From Inga oerstediana (Eukaryota; Streptophyta; Magnoliopsida; Fabales; Fabaceae), in assembly GCA_963210345.1 (NCBI GenBank), contig OY723399.1, forward strand, positions 66,325,061 through 66,389,060: a DNA stretch of 64,000 nucleotides. The letters run 5' to 3'. Made by a program: the position numbers and the translations under genes. Positions 47,829-58,134 of the stretch are shown piece after piece. Under the pieces are notes generated by a model, which had not been told where the DNA came from, made no database searches, and saw only the letters and a program-made list of their open reading frames with translations. Position 1 is the stretch's first letter; every line of letters starts with the position of its first letter.

Positions 47829-48570
47829 TTAAGAAACAAGATACACTATCCTCTTGTTCCCACAATTTAATAACACAATATTGGCTCTCAACCAATCAAA
47901 ACCCAGAATGACTTCCAATTGGTAGAGCGGCAAACAAATTAAATCTATCACAGACTCCTGACCCTCAAAATTTATAACACAATTTAAGCAGGTTTTTGTA
48001 GTCACAGCCTTGACACCCATCGACGTTGATACAATCAAATCGAATGGTAACTTATACACATTCATACCAAGGAGCTTCACACAATCGTAGGCAATAAAGG
48101 AGTGACTTCTACCCGAGTCAAACAATGCTTGTAACACATTACCATGAAGAAGGACTTTACCTTGTATCAACTTTGGGGATTTTTGGGCCTCCTCATGAGT
48201 TATAGCAAATACTCAGCCCTGAGTCCTCAGTTTTTGCTCTTATCGTGGCTGTCTATATTCAATGGATGTATGCCTAACTTGCTTGCAATTGAAACAGATC
48301 ATCCAACTATCGCAAGCCCTGCCATGATGTGGCTTGTTACAATGAGGACATGTCCATACTGTAGGAGCTCTCTGCTGATCACAACTTCTAGACTGGTAAG
48401 GCTTCTTACCATTGCCCCTATACAAAGATGGTCCTGGGCCCTTCCGCTTCTGAGAGGCATTGCCCTTACTGAGCTCACTACGACCATACACGGCCTTGCC
48501 GGATACAATTCAGTCAGATTGCTCTTTGTGACCCGGCATTCCTCAACTGCCTTGTTGAACTCGGTGAACT
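47829..48570 (-). pseudogene. chromovirus protease and gag zinc knuckles, degenerate
   Basis: The protease stretch (47829-48170) has LFDSGRSHSFIAYDCVKLLG, the DSG aspartic protease motif, and ends with VILGFDWLRAN. The gag C-terminus (48240-48491) reads CPHCNKPHHGRAC and CFNCKQVRHTSIEYRQ; in the second, CCHC-type knuckle the final cysteine is replaced by tyrosine. Neither part joins in frame with its neighbours. Confidence 0.85.
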
Positions 48571-49479
48571 GTTAGGTGGCTAATCTTTTCCTCATATCAT
48601 GCCTCAAACCCCGTATTAACATGTCCGAGCTCAACTCCTCATCATCCATCTTCTGAAGTTTAGAAGAATACCGAGACAAATGGATAAAGCGGGATAAATA
48701 ATCATCAAACAACTCCATGTCCCCTTGAATAATATTTAGAAAATTAGTCTTCTTCTCAAGCCTCACCAACTTGGGAAAATACTTCTCATTGAATTGCTGC
48801 TGAAACACCTCCTAGGGCAGTGGTACGCTGCGGCTCTGAAGGGTTAGGGTGATATTACGCCACCAAGGATCTGCATCCCCCTCCAATTTATATACAGCCA
48901 GTTGAGCTTTCACTTCTGAGGGGCACTCAAGTGTTAGATATGATTAGTTTTGATGATGTTAAATATAGATATGAAATGATAAGAGCAAAAAGTTTATATA
49001 ATGTATTTCTTTGACTAATTATTGTGTTTAATGTGAAATATCTTGTAGATTAATTAAGTTGAATTATGGAGGAAGAATGAGAAGACTAAATTATCAAATA
49101 TACAAAGAAGTGATTGAATTGATGAGAATGAACAAAAGGAAGAAGAAGAAAGAAACTGAAAATAGTCAAGAAGTTGCCTACTCGGATTATGGATAATTAT
49201 TATCAAGAGGAAAATCAAGAAGAAAGATATTGAAGAAAAAAGAACTTTCAAGATCTAATAGGAATATCAAGATTCAAGTTCTCTGAGATTTCTATGGTCA
49301 GAAGGAAATTAGATGGCACTGTTCTATACTGCAGCAGTCGGTACTATTTGGCACTGTAGTGGTCGTTATTGTAGTAATCGAGCACTGGTTTGGCACTGTA
49401 GTATGTGAATCACTGTAGCACTTGAGGTGCAGAATGAAAGTGCAAAATCACTATAGCAAGTATGGCACTGTAGCACTCG

Positions 49480-50400
49480 AGTGAAGGAAGAACATACTCG
49501 AGTGTCGGGCTACTTTGTTCAGCTCTATTTTATGTTCAGCCTGACAGAGGTCTAGTGTTTTGGCCATATCTCTCAAACCACATGTCAGATTGACCTGAAA
49601 CCAGTGGCATATGAAAGAATACTCACAACACAAAAAATTTACACCAAGATCACATTGAAAGAAGCTCAGATGAAGGAGATATGATCCGTGGAATTTGACA
49701 CTGAAATCACCATCACGTTTCAAGACAGGTTCGGTATTTTGAGCATAACTCAAAAACGACACATTGGTTTGAGACAAAACTAGTGCCATATGAAACTAGA
49801 CTCAAAGAGATGGATAGGTAATTTGCCTAATTTGAACTTATATTCTATGAGCTATGCCTTCTGGAAGGTGACACTTGTGCAGTCTAGTGCGATAGACACT
49901 CTTTCGATCATAACTTGTAGAATACAAGGAGTTTGGAACTGATTCTTTTTACATTCAAATGCATATGACAAGAGCTTTCTTCTAATACATCATTTTCCAT
50001 ATTTATAATCAAATGAATAAATTGAGTCTGACATGGCCCCACATCACTCACGAGTGTAAAAATGCACTCTTGAAAAATGTCATGCGAGTGGTGTCTAAAA
50101 GTGGCTGAAGTGTGGAGAAATTTAGTAACACTCTAGCATTGAACAACACACTCGAGTGAGGATCATAATTACACTTGAGTCATGTAAGTGTTGACGTAAA
50201 AGTGTTAACCCAAGAAGAAGCATGTACGTGAAAACAAGAAGTACACTCGAGTGAGAGATGTTGCACTCAAGTGATGTCCATAATTGTACTCGAGTCCTGC
50301 GAGTGAAGAGCAGCAAGTGTTTGCTCGAGAGGAAGCCAGAACGTGAAAATATGAAATGCACTCGAGTGAGCCATACTGAACTCGAGTGAAGTCCTGACAG
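49480..50400 (+). repeat. CTCGAGTG motif array (S1 solo LTR)
   Basis: About a dozen CACTCGAGTG/ACTCGAGTGA motifs and decayed forms (CACTTGAGTC, CACTCAAGTG), in two clusters: 49480-49510 and 50140-50400. They lie in U3, upstream of the TATA-like box at 51026. Confidence 0.85.
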
Positions 50401-51025
50401 AACCAAAACGCAGAAAGTTCAGACTCTCACAGCCATCAATCCAAACGTGGTTAAATGTTATACATTCATTATGTTTTCACTTGTAATTATTCCTAAACAT
50501 TAACTAACTTATATTTCAAGTGAGAAACAGGAGATTAAACATTCGGATCGCATTTTCATGAATGGAGGTCACGTATGGCAAATATCATCACTCAACGAAC
50601 AATCTGAATTTGGTTATATGTTATTGAATCGTTGTGTTCTCACTTGTTATTGTTTCTAAATGTTAACTAACATATATTTCAAGTGTGAAACAGGATATTA
50701 AATGTTCGGATTGAAGTTTCAAATAAGAAAGTCAATTACAGTGAACTTCATCATTACACACCGAATGGCGGCTACCTACCATGACAAGCAATTGACACAC
50801 CACGAAAGACTGTCGAATATTTAAACATCTTCATACCGATCCACAACATGATGTACAACTCATAATGAAAAACTATCGGATATCTAAACAATCGTATCCC
50901 GCTCCTCTACGGGATGCGATGCTCTACAACGGATAGTGGCTAGTTGGTCAAATGTACTCAATGCTCAAATCTTACAATGAGACTCCAATGGATGAATGCT
51001 CACAACGGTCATCATCTTTATCAAC

Positions 51026-51033
51026 TATAAATG
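51026..51033 (+). promoter_or_regulatory. TATA-like box of S1 LTR
   Basis: TATAAATG at the expected place, between the U3 motif array and the R/U5 leader repeats. The matching element in the minus-strand copy is at 22696-22703. Confidence 0.55.
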
Positions 51034-51309
51034 AGAGAGCAATTAAAGTTGATGGCTAACTGAGACAACAAGAAACTACAAGAAAAATGAGGGAAACATG
51101 AATCCTCTGCTTCTACCCAAACACTCTTTGTTCTGCAGCTTCTATATTACTTATTATTGAGAGAGTGATTATTTGTATTGTACTTCAGTGAGCATTATAT
51201 CCACTTTATAAGAGAGTTTGTAAACACTTTCATCTATATTTTTGAATTGATCTCAAGGTAGAGGGACCTTGAGAGGGTTGATTTCCTTACGGGGGAAACT
51301 GTAGAGAGA

Positions 51310-51490
51310 ATTACCAGTAAGACATTATGCTCGTAAGACTTACAAGGTGCAAGCAGTAGAGAATGTTGCTACTCATAAAACTTACAGGGGTGTAAGTAGG
51401 AGAGAACGTTGTTGCTCGTAAGACTTGCACAAGTAAGCAGGAGAGGAAGATTTTTGGGATTGCTCTGCTCGTAAGACTTGCCCTAAGGGA
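51310..51490 (+). repeat. GCTCGTAAGACTTRC repeats in S1 leader
   Basis: GCTCGTAAGACTTAC or close forms occur at about 51329, 51415 and 51468, with a decayed copy (CTCATAAAACTTAC) near 51373. They are conserved with 22270-22420. Confidence 0.8.
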
Positions 51491-52496
51491 GAGTTTTTCA
51501 GTGAGAGATTTGTGAAAGGTTTCACAAGTACCCAGCTAAACTTGTGGGTTTGTAAAGGCTTTTCTTGTGCCTGGATTAAACAAGGAGATAATGAATTTGA
51601 AAATCTCAGGAGGAGCTTGGGGATTGGACGTAGGCCATCACAGATTGGACCGAACCAAGATAAATCACAGTTTGCATATTCTTTTCCCTAAGCTCTTATA
51701 TTTCCAGCATATATTATTTAATCTAACTGTTGATTTATAATTCATTACCTTTATACTTACCACTTTCATTAAGACGCGAAAAGATTTTCAAAATCCTTAA
51801 GTTTTTATCATACACCCAATTCACCCCTTCTTGGGTGTCCGCTGGATTCTAACATCAAGAACCTCAAAAATCTTCTTAAGACGGTTTAGCCAATCTTCAG
51901 CCGCCTGAGGATCAAATCTACCTTTAAATATCGGTGGCATGTGTTTACAAAATTTGGATACCCAAAGCTAAAGATCTCTTTCCTCTCTAGTTGGAACTCC
52001 ATATGATTCCTGGTTTGGTCCAGCACAAGGAGGTGACTCAAGTGGTCGCGCCGACCCTTCTGCAGTTTCTTCTCTATGGGTCCCCTTCTGGGTCTCCTCT
52101 TGTGTGGACTGACTCCGATTTTCTTTATTCTTTCCTCTCTCTATTCTAAGCTTTTCCCGTGCTTAGCTATCATGTCTTGTTGATCCCAAATCAAGCCTAT
52201 TAATTCTTGTATAGGCTCCAGTGGATTGTCACGAACCACCTTTACCTTGGGATCTAATTGTTGTACTCTGGGGCAACCTTTTGTTGTTCTTTTCATTCTA
52301 TAAATAACTCACCCCATTAATCCAACAATTATGGTATACACATAATTCCACAAATCATACATACATCCATATAACCAGAACACACATGTGTATACAACAG
52401 TTATTCACAAATAATCTTCTATAACTAAGGCCAAACTATGGGAGCTATCCTATCAAACTCTACCCTTGCCACGAACTACAGATATTATACAAAAAA

Positions 52497-52870
52497 TGTA
52501 ACCCCCTGCCTTAAAAACTATATTTATAACCGTAATTATATTCAGATTTTGAAATTTAAGTGAAATAGAGACCAATAATCATCAAAAGTCATTTACAATC
52601 CCTTCCTTACGGGAGGGTTTCCACAAATTTTTTCAAAACCTTTCGCCTTGTCCTGGTCCCAAATTCACTTTTTGAATATAACTACCTTGTGCAGTTATGT
52701 CACATTTATACATATAAGAGTGTACAACAAAAATCCCCGGCAACCCATGGGTTTCATTTATATACTAAAGGATTCAAAGCTTCCTAAATAGGGGATTACA
52801 CAACAATATTCAGAATATTATTTACATCTCTAAATAGGGGATTACACAACAATATTCACAATATTATTTA
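52497..52870 (-). repeat. 5' LTR of the chromovirus, inner segment
   Basis: Aligns with 42149-42490 of the 3' LTR with about 23 differences. It ends with an extra ~46-bp tandem copy of the CTAAATAGGGGATTACACAA block and is then cut by the solo LTR at 52871. The adjacent PBS position is too decayed to recognise. Confidence 0.85.
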
Positions 52871-53424
52871 TGTAACCCCCTGCCTTAAATAGCGTAATTA
52901 TAATTCGATATTACGTAATTAAGTTGGTTTAGAGACCGTCGAATAGTTCAAAACTCATTTAGAACTCCCTGTGAAGTAGGGACTTTATAAAATTTTCAAA
53001 ACTTCTTTCCTATTCCGGTCTCAAGTTCAATTATCGAATATAATCACCTGTGCAGTTAATTCACATTCATTCATATCAGAATATCTAATAGCAATCCCGG
53101 CAACCCCCGGGTTCCATTCATACACAAAAAGGGTTTACAACCTCCATATAGGGGACTACACAACTACGTTCAACTATTCTTTACAACCAACATAATATAC
53201 AGACACCCTGTCCAACAGGTTTAACTAACATAACCAAAATAAATGTCCCTACAGGATTCTAACCGCTCCGGGTCGTACGCTTCTCCTTAGAGCCACTCGC
53301 CCTGTCTGAAAGGTTAGTTAAAGGAAAGAATGAGATTCGAGAGAATCCCAGTAGTAACAAAACATTTATACCACACATAAGCACACAGCATGTAAGCCAA
53401 TCATCATACAGCAGCAGCACCACA

Positions 53425-53705
53425 AATCATACTCCACCCTCATCCCCTTTCTCCGCTGGGAAGGCACACCGCCTAACCCGAACCGTTGTTAGCTACTCAG
53501 GGACTATTGGCGTGGCAGTGCATACATATAGCCTTATAGCCCATACAGCTATTCGGCTTTCACAAATGGCCCGTCGGCCTCCACAAATAGCCTTTCGGCT
53601 CACATAATCACATATATCACACCTCATCCTCATCCCCTTTCTCTACCGGGAAGGCACACCGCCCTAACCCGAACCGTTGTTAGCTACTCAGGGACTATTG
53701 GAATG
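53425..53705 (-). repeat. tandem repeat (~210 bp) in the solo LTR
   Basis: CTCATCCCCTTTCTCYRCYG followed by GGGAAGGCACACCGCC and AACCCGAACCGTTGTTAGCT occurs at about 53439 and again at about 53631, separated by GGCTTT/GGCCT-rich short repeats. Confidence 0.75.
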
Positions 53706-54054
53706 ACAGTGCTAACACCAATCCACAGATGTCGCAGCATACGAATTCATTACAAATCAACGATATAACACACATACAATGCATCATATATGGTACAAAA
53801 GAAAAGTCACTACCTCATTCCTTCCTGACGTTTGCAGGCTCAGTGGGCTCACGAGGACGGCAAATGTCGAATCCTATAAACCAAAGTAGGGACAATAAAT
53901 CAATCTCTTTTCCAAATTTCCTAATTTCATAATACTTTATGTTGGTTCTCATTTAGACTCTTTAAGTGGCTATTTTAGGCCTAAACATATGCCTAAAGGG
54001 TTGGAAAAGGCTATACCAAAAACCACCTTTGAAAAGTGCAAAACACAGATTTTT

Positions 54055-54215
54055 GGGGTTGGGCCGCGGCCCAAAATCCTTGGGCTGCGGCCCAAAACTG
54101 CCCAGAAATATTTGGGCTGCGGTCCAGAATCCTTGGGCCGCGGCCCAAGGCTTCCAGAGATGCACAGAAACATTTGGGCTGCGGCCCAACATCCTTGGGC
54201 CGCGGCCCAAGAAAA
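54055..54215 (-). repeat. TTGGGCCGCGGCCCAA palindrome array
   Basis: Six copies or one-base variants of the 16-bp palindrome TTGGGCCGCGGCCCAA within about 160 bp, spaced by 7-30 bases. The variants are TGGGCTGCGGCCCAA and GGGCTGCGGTCCAG. Long frames in several reading phases here are by-products of the repeat, not genes. Confidence 0.9.
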
Positions 54216-55589
54216 TCCAGTTTCTAGCTGAACTTTCAAAAATCATAACTAATTCAGAAAAAATCGAAATGGGGTGATTCCAAAGCCAAATGAAAGCTAT
54301 TTAAGTCCTCTTGCAAGGAAAAATATTGGCCATAACTAGAAATCACCACAAAAGTCCAGATTTACCAAAAACCTAACATTGTACCAAAACAGGGTCCAGC
54401 TTTGATGCCAAACTTTGGACAGTTCAAACTCCCAGCTCAAAAATCGAAATGACACAAAATTTATGTCCATTTTGAAGCTTACGATGTGAACTTTAAGACT
54501 GGAAAGTTTCATAATTTTTCAACATCATTTGCCCAGTCAAAACGTCCACACCATCTGACTGCCCAAAACAGGCTTACATTGGACAGATTTTCCAGATTTT
54601 GCCAATTGGTTTCCAATGGTCCCTAATTTCAAATCACATACTATTTTCACACAATTTGGCTTAAGGAACACATTGGAACCATCAAAATGACCAAATTCAA
54701 CTCCCATTGACATATTGCTCAACAACTACTACATGTCTCACTCTTGATCATAAAACCACTCAAAACTTCATTCTAGCAAATTTCCCTTATTCAACTTCAA
54801 ATCAAATTCTAATCACTCCCAAGTGTCAAAACTGACCAAATGAACAGTGATACTCTAATCAAAACCTACCCTTCACTTAACATCATAATTAGGTTAAATT
54901 TCCAGAATTCTCATTGATTAAGCAAACATCATAACATATATACCAAAGTTCATCATAAACCTACCTCTTAAACTTGCTGAAATCAACACCTTGATTCCAC
55001 CAACTTTCAGATTTGTCCAATAATCAAACACCACTTTTCACAAATATGAAAACATAGCAAGGGAGCTCTTAACCATTTGAACAAAATCAATGAAGGTGAA
55101 GTGAGCATTTAGAGTTAAATACTCACCTAAAATTCCAACCCTTTCTTTCTCTTTCTTGCTTACTTCAGCGAAAATGGAGAGAATGGAGAGAGATGAGAAA
55201 GAAATGAGATATTGAAGATGATGATTCATTGTTTAATTGCTCACACACATATACAGCCGACTTGAAAGGGAGAGAGAGGTAGAGTTTGAAAGTTTTGACT
55301 TCATCTATGATCCATAATTTGACACTTGGCACCATCTCCTTCTCCCTACCATGATTTCACATAGTTTCACATGCACAAGATTCCACCCTTTGGTCTTTCA
55401 ATCTTAGCCATTGATCTTGATTACCAAGGGGTTTCCTCAATGATATCTAATCAGTCGGTTGGTAAATTTACCGTTTTGCCCCTGATTATCACAATGCACA
55501 ATTATCTACTTCAAAAGTGCTCAATTAAGATTAATTACATCACTTTGAAGTTACAAATCCTTGGTCACAATCCAGGATATTACAATTTA

Positions 55590-56242
55590 CATCTTAAAAA
55601 GAATATACAGTAATCCTATCTAAAATAGATAACCAACAGTCTAAAATTTAAAACGTCCCTATAAGGTCCTAAGCGCTCCTGGTTGGCCGCTTCTCCTTGG
55701 AGCCACTTGCCTTGTCTGATGGTTAGTCAAAGGAAAGAATGAGATTCAAAAGAATCCCAGTAGTAACAAATCACTCATACAATGTTTAAACACATAGAAT
55801 ATATGATCATGTTAAGCAGCAACACAAAGGTGCATGGCTTACGCCACATACGACAGAACTCACGACTGTATTCACAATGCGACAGCTTTTGCTATGATCA
55901 CTATCCCCGCTTTCGTGATAAACATAATGCCAGCTTCCGCTATAATCACTATGCCATCTTTCACGGTATACACCATACAGCAGCATCATAAAGCTTCACA
56001 AGGAGTCACAAGGTATCACAAAGAAGGAGCAACAACACAATGCATGATAGACATACATACAATGCTTTACACACAGTATAAGAGAAAGAGTCACTACCTT
56101 ATTCTTTCCTGATGTTCCTTGGAACAGTGGGCTCACGAGTACGGTAGAGGTCAAATCCTATAAACCAAATCAGGGACAACCAATCAATCTCTTTTTCAAA
56201 TACTTATTTCTATAATACTCAAAATTGGTTATCATTTGAACT
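55590..56242 (-). repeat. 5' LTR of the chromovirus, middle segment
   Basis: Resumes exactly where 52870 stopped (ATTTACATCTT…) and aligns with about 42476-43127 of the 3' LTR. It is cut at 56242 by the Sirevirus. About 1.6 kb of this LTR should lie beyond the right end of that element. Confidence 0.85.
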
Positions 56243-56414
56243 TGTTAGATCTCATGTTTTGATGATAACAAAAGAATGGTTTGAAAAGGAAATGTTTAAA
56301 TATCAGGCTTGAACTAAGTAATGACAGGAATAAGGTTTACTTGAGGAAAGCATGGAAGTAGTGAAGATTGGCCAAGAGAAAATGCTAAGGAACTTAAGTT
56401 GAAGTGCATTTTCT

Positions 56415-57320
56415 AAGGCATTACTCGAGGCGCTACTCGAGTAATGACCCAAAACTTGAAGTAAATAGGCAAAACTTCCAGTGACCTGCCACCATTACTC
56501 GAGGCGCTACTCGAGTAACCAGGTAAAACTTCAAGGTTGCTCTCGGCCTGCCAATGTTACTCGAGGCGCTACTCGAGTAACCATGTGAAAACTGTCAGTG
56601 ACCTTCAAGTGAGCAGAATGTTACTCGAGGAGCTACTCGAGTAACCATATGTACCTCTCGGCAGTTTGTACCACTGCTAATGTTACTCGAGGAGCTACTC
56701 GAGTAACCAGGTCAGAAACTTCCAGTCAGCCTTCAAGTTTTCCATGATACTCGAGGAGCTACTCGAGTAACCGTGTATTTGAAAATGTGTAACTCTCGGC
56801 ACTTTGTACCACTGCCAATGTTACTCGAGGAGGTACCCGAGTAACAGCCTGAGTGGATTCCTCGAGTATGTACCCCAGTAAGCACAAATATTTTCAAAGG
56901 AAACTTCAAGTCATGACCAGGGTAAGTTATGTACAAATGTCTCAGTTACTCGAGGTGCTACCCGAGTAACTTATGCAAGATTGAGTGCTTTACTCGAGGA
57001 GCTACTCGAGTAATGAGGTAAGTGCTCTCGGCATTTTGATCCTGCCAACATTATTGGAGTAGAGCATCGAGTAATCAAAAGATTTTCAAAGGATTACTCG
57101 AGGGGTTACCCGAGTAACTCATAAAGTTGTGAGTGCATTACTCGAGTAGCTACCCGAGTAAATAACTATTCCAAAGGTTTGAAATTTAGTTTACTCCATG
57201 CACTACCCGAGTAATCTTATACTTGTTCATTAACTTGCAGTTGGTAAATGATTTCCCGATGTTACTCGAGGAGCTACTCGAGTAAACTTCAAGGGTTACT
57301 CGAGGAGCTACTCGAGTAAG
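56415..57320 (+). repeat. array of ~16 TTACTCGAG–CTCGAGTAA palindromes
   Basis: A 24-nt unit made of TTACTCGAG, a 6-nt centre (mostly GAGCTA or GCGCTA) and CTCGAGTAA recurs about 12 times nearly intact and about 4 times decayed, at irregular 35-95-bp spacing. It is found at about 56422, 56494, 56555, 56621, 56682, 56749, 56820, 56945, 56991, 57095, 57138, 57261 and 57295. All copies are upstream of the TATA box. Confidence 0.95.
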
Positions 57321-57577
57321 CATACCCAGAAATTTAGAAATCATTCAAACGTTCATTGATTTGTTTCCTATATGATTAACCTTTCATTGTATTAGTATTC
57401 TTAGTCTATTTACAGATAAACAATGAAGGAATCACTTCAAGAGATGAAAGTCAAATCAAACGTTCAAATGCCAACCACCGCCAACGGATATTTTTCAAAA
57501 ACTTGAAAAGTCAACAGTGGCTGCGCACTCACCAACGGACGAAAGGAAAACGTTCCAACGGTCATCACCATCATATC

Positions 57578-57587
57578 TATATATATG
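57578..57587 (+). promoter_or_regulatory. TATA box of S2 LTR
   Basis: TATATATATG in the context ATCTATATATATGGGAACC, about 260 bp after the palindrome array and 490 bp before the LTR end. Transcription would be expected to start near 57610, which defines U3/R. Confidence 0.65.
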
Positions 57588-58080
57588 GGAACCTTCAAAC
57601 AGAGAAGAACAACCAAGCATCCACACAAACGATTCATTAAGTTCATTGCTCTGTTTTCACGTTGAAATTGTATTCATATGCTTCAGTGATTATCATTTAC
57701 TCTTTGTGAGAGATATTTCATTCAAACTCAATATTTGTTATTGAGATAACTTAAGGTTGTGGAACCTTGAGTTGGGATTGGATTACAACCTGTAAGGGGG
57801 AGCGAGTGTCCAGGTGTGAAGGAACTTGCTTGTACTGTGGTGCCAAGAACCCACTGAATCTTGGAAGTTATAGTGAAACTCTCAGAGAAGCTCTGAGGAC
57901 TGGACGTAGGTCAAAGTGGTTGTGACCGAACCAGTATAACTCCCGGTGTACACTTCGGTGATATTTCTCCTTACTCATTACTGTTTTAATTCTTTTGTCA
58001 AAGTTTTATATTTTCGGAAAGAAATTTCAGTATCACCCAATTCACCCCCCCCTCTTGGGTGAAACGCTTGATCTTACATT

Positions 58081-58092
58081 TGGTATCAGAGA
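58081..58092 (+). other. primer-binding site
   Basis: TGGTATCAGAGA, two bases after the LTR end; one base from the standard TGGTATCAGAGC. Confidence 0.9.
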
Positions 58093-58134
58093 GTAGGTCT
58101 TCTTGTTAAGGTATAACAACCTAAGAAGGATCCA

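Larger units (their letters stand above)
48932..51854 (+). mobile_element. Sirevirus-like copia solo LTR (family S1, 2923 bp)
   Basis: Starts TGTTAGATATGATTAG, ends TTCTAACA, with perfect 5-bp TSD TCAAG (48927-48931 and 51855-51859). Same family as the LTR at 21915-32629: the first ~200 bases, the CTCGAG array and the GCTCGTAAGACTTRC repeats all correspond. A TATA-like TATAAATG lies at 51026-51033. Confidence 0.92.
48572..52320 (-). pseudogene. chromovirus gag, split by a copia solo LTR
   Basis: 48572-48808 reads FNEKYFPKLVRLEKKTNFLN and DYLSRFIHLSRYSSKLQKMD, the retrotransposon gag domain. Upstream in the element it continues with VKAQLAVYKLEGDADPWWRN (about 48850-48905). It is then cut by the solo LTR 48932-51854 and resumes with FKGRFDPQAAEDWLNRLKKI (about 51870-51945). 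In-frame stops remain after removal of the insertion. The gag start lies near 52250-52300. Confidence 0.8.
52871..55584 (-). mobile_element. gypsy (Tekay-like) solo LTR nested in the chromovirus 5' LTR
   Basis: Minus strand: TGTAATATCCTGG… to …GGCAGGGGGTTACA, flanked by perfect 5-bp repeats ATTTA (52866-52870 and 55585-55589). It is 2714 bp with no internal region. It is related to the solo LTR at 13576-16218, but carries a GGGCCGCGGCCC palindrome array instead of CTCGAG motifs. Confidence 0.9.
42149..56242 (-). mobile_element. Tekay-like gypsy chromovirus, old, with nested insertions
   Basis: Minus-strand order: 5' LTR (from beyond the Sirevirus at 56243, then 55590-56242 and 52497-52870), gag, protease, RT, RNase H, integrase, chromodomain-like tail, PPT (44766-44777), 3' LTR (42149-44765). 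All domains carry stops or frameshifts. About 23 differences in the first ~375 bp of the two LTRs (roughly 6%), many of them transitions, show that it is much older than the element at 24511. Left flank GTATT (42144-42148). The outer end of the 5' LTR is not in the window. Confidence 0.88.
56243..58078 (+). repeat. 5' LTR of the S2 copia element (1836 bp)
   Basis: Starts TGTTAGATCTCATG, ends GATCTTACA. U3 holds the palindrome array (56415-57320) and the TATA box is at 57578. The 3' third, with AAGGGGGAGCGAGTGTCCAG and GCCAAGAACCCACTGAATC, is shared with the solo LTR at 17879. Confidence 0.92.

Noticed and set aside
48144..48575. 143-codon plus-strand ORF
   Set aside because: Antisense shadow of the chromovirus protease and gag.
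53962..54277. Five overlapping ORFs of 63-103 codons on both strands
   Set aside because: They are by-products of the GC-rich palindrome array (no stops in GGGCCGCGGCCC repeats); no protein motif.
56415..57320. CRISPR-like appearance (short repeats with spacers)
   Set aside because: Plant LTR context, variable spacing and repeat length, no cas genes; these are LTR motifs.
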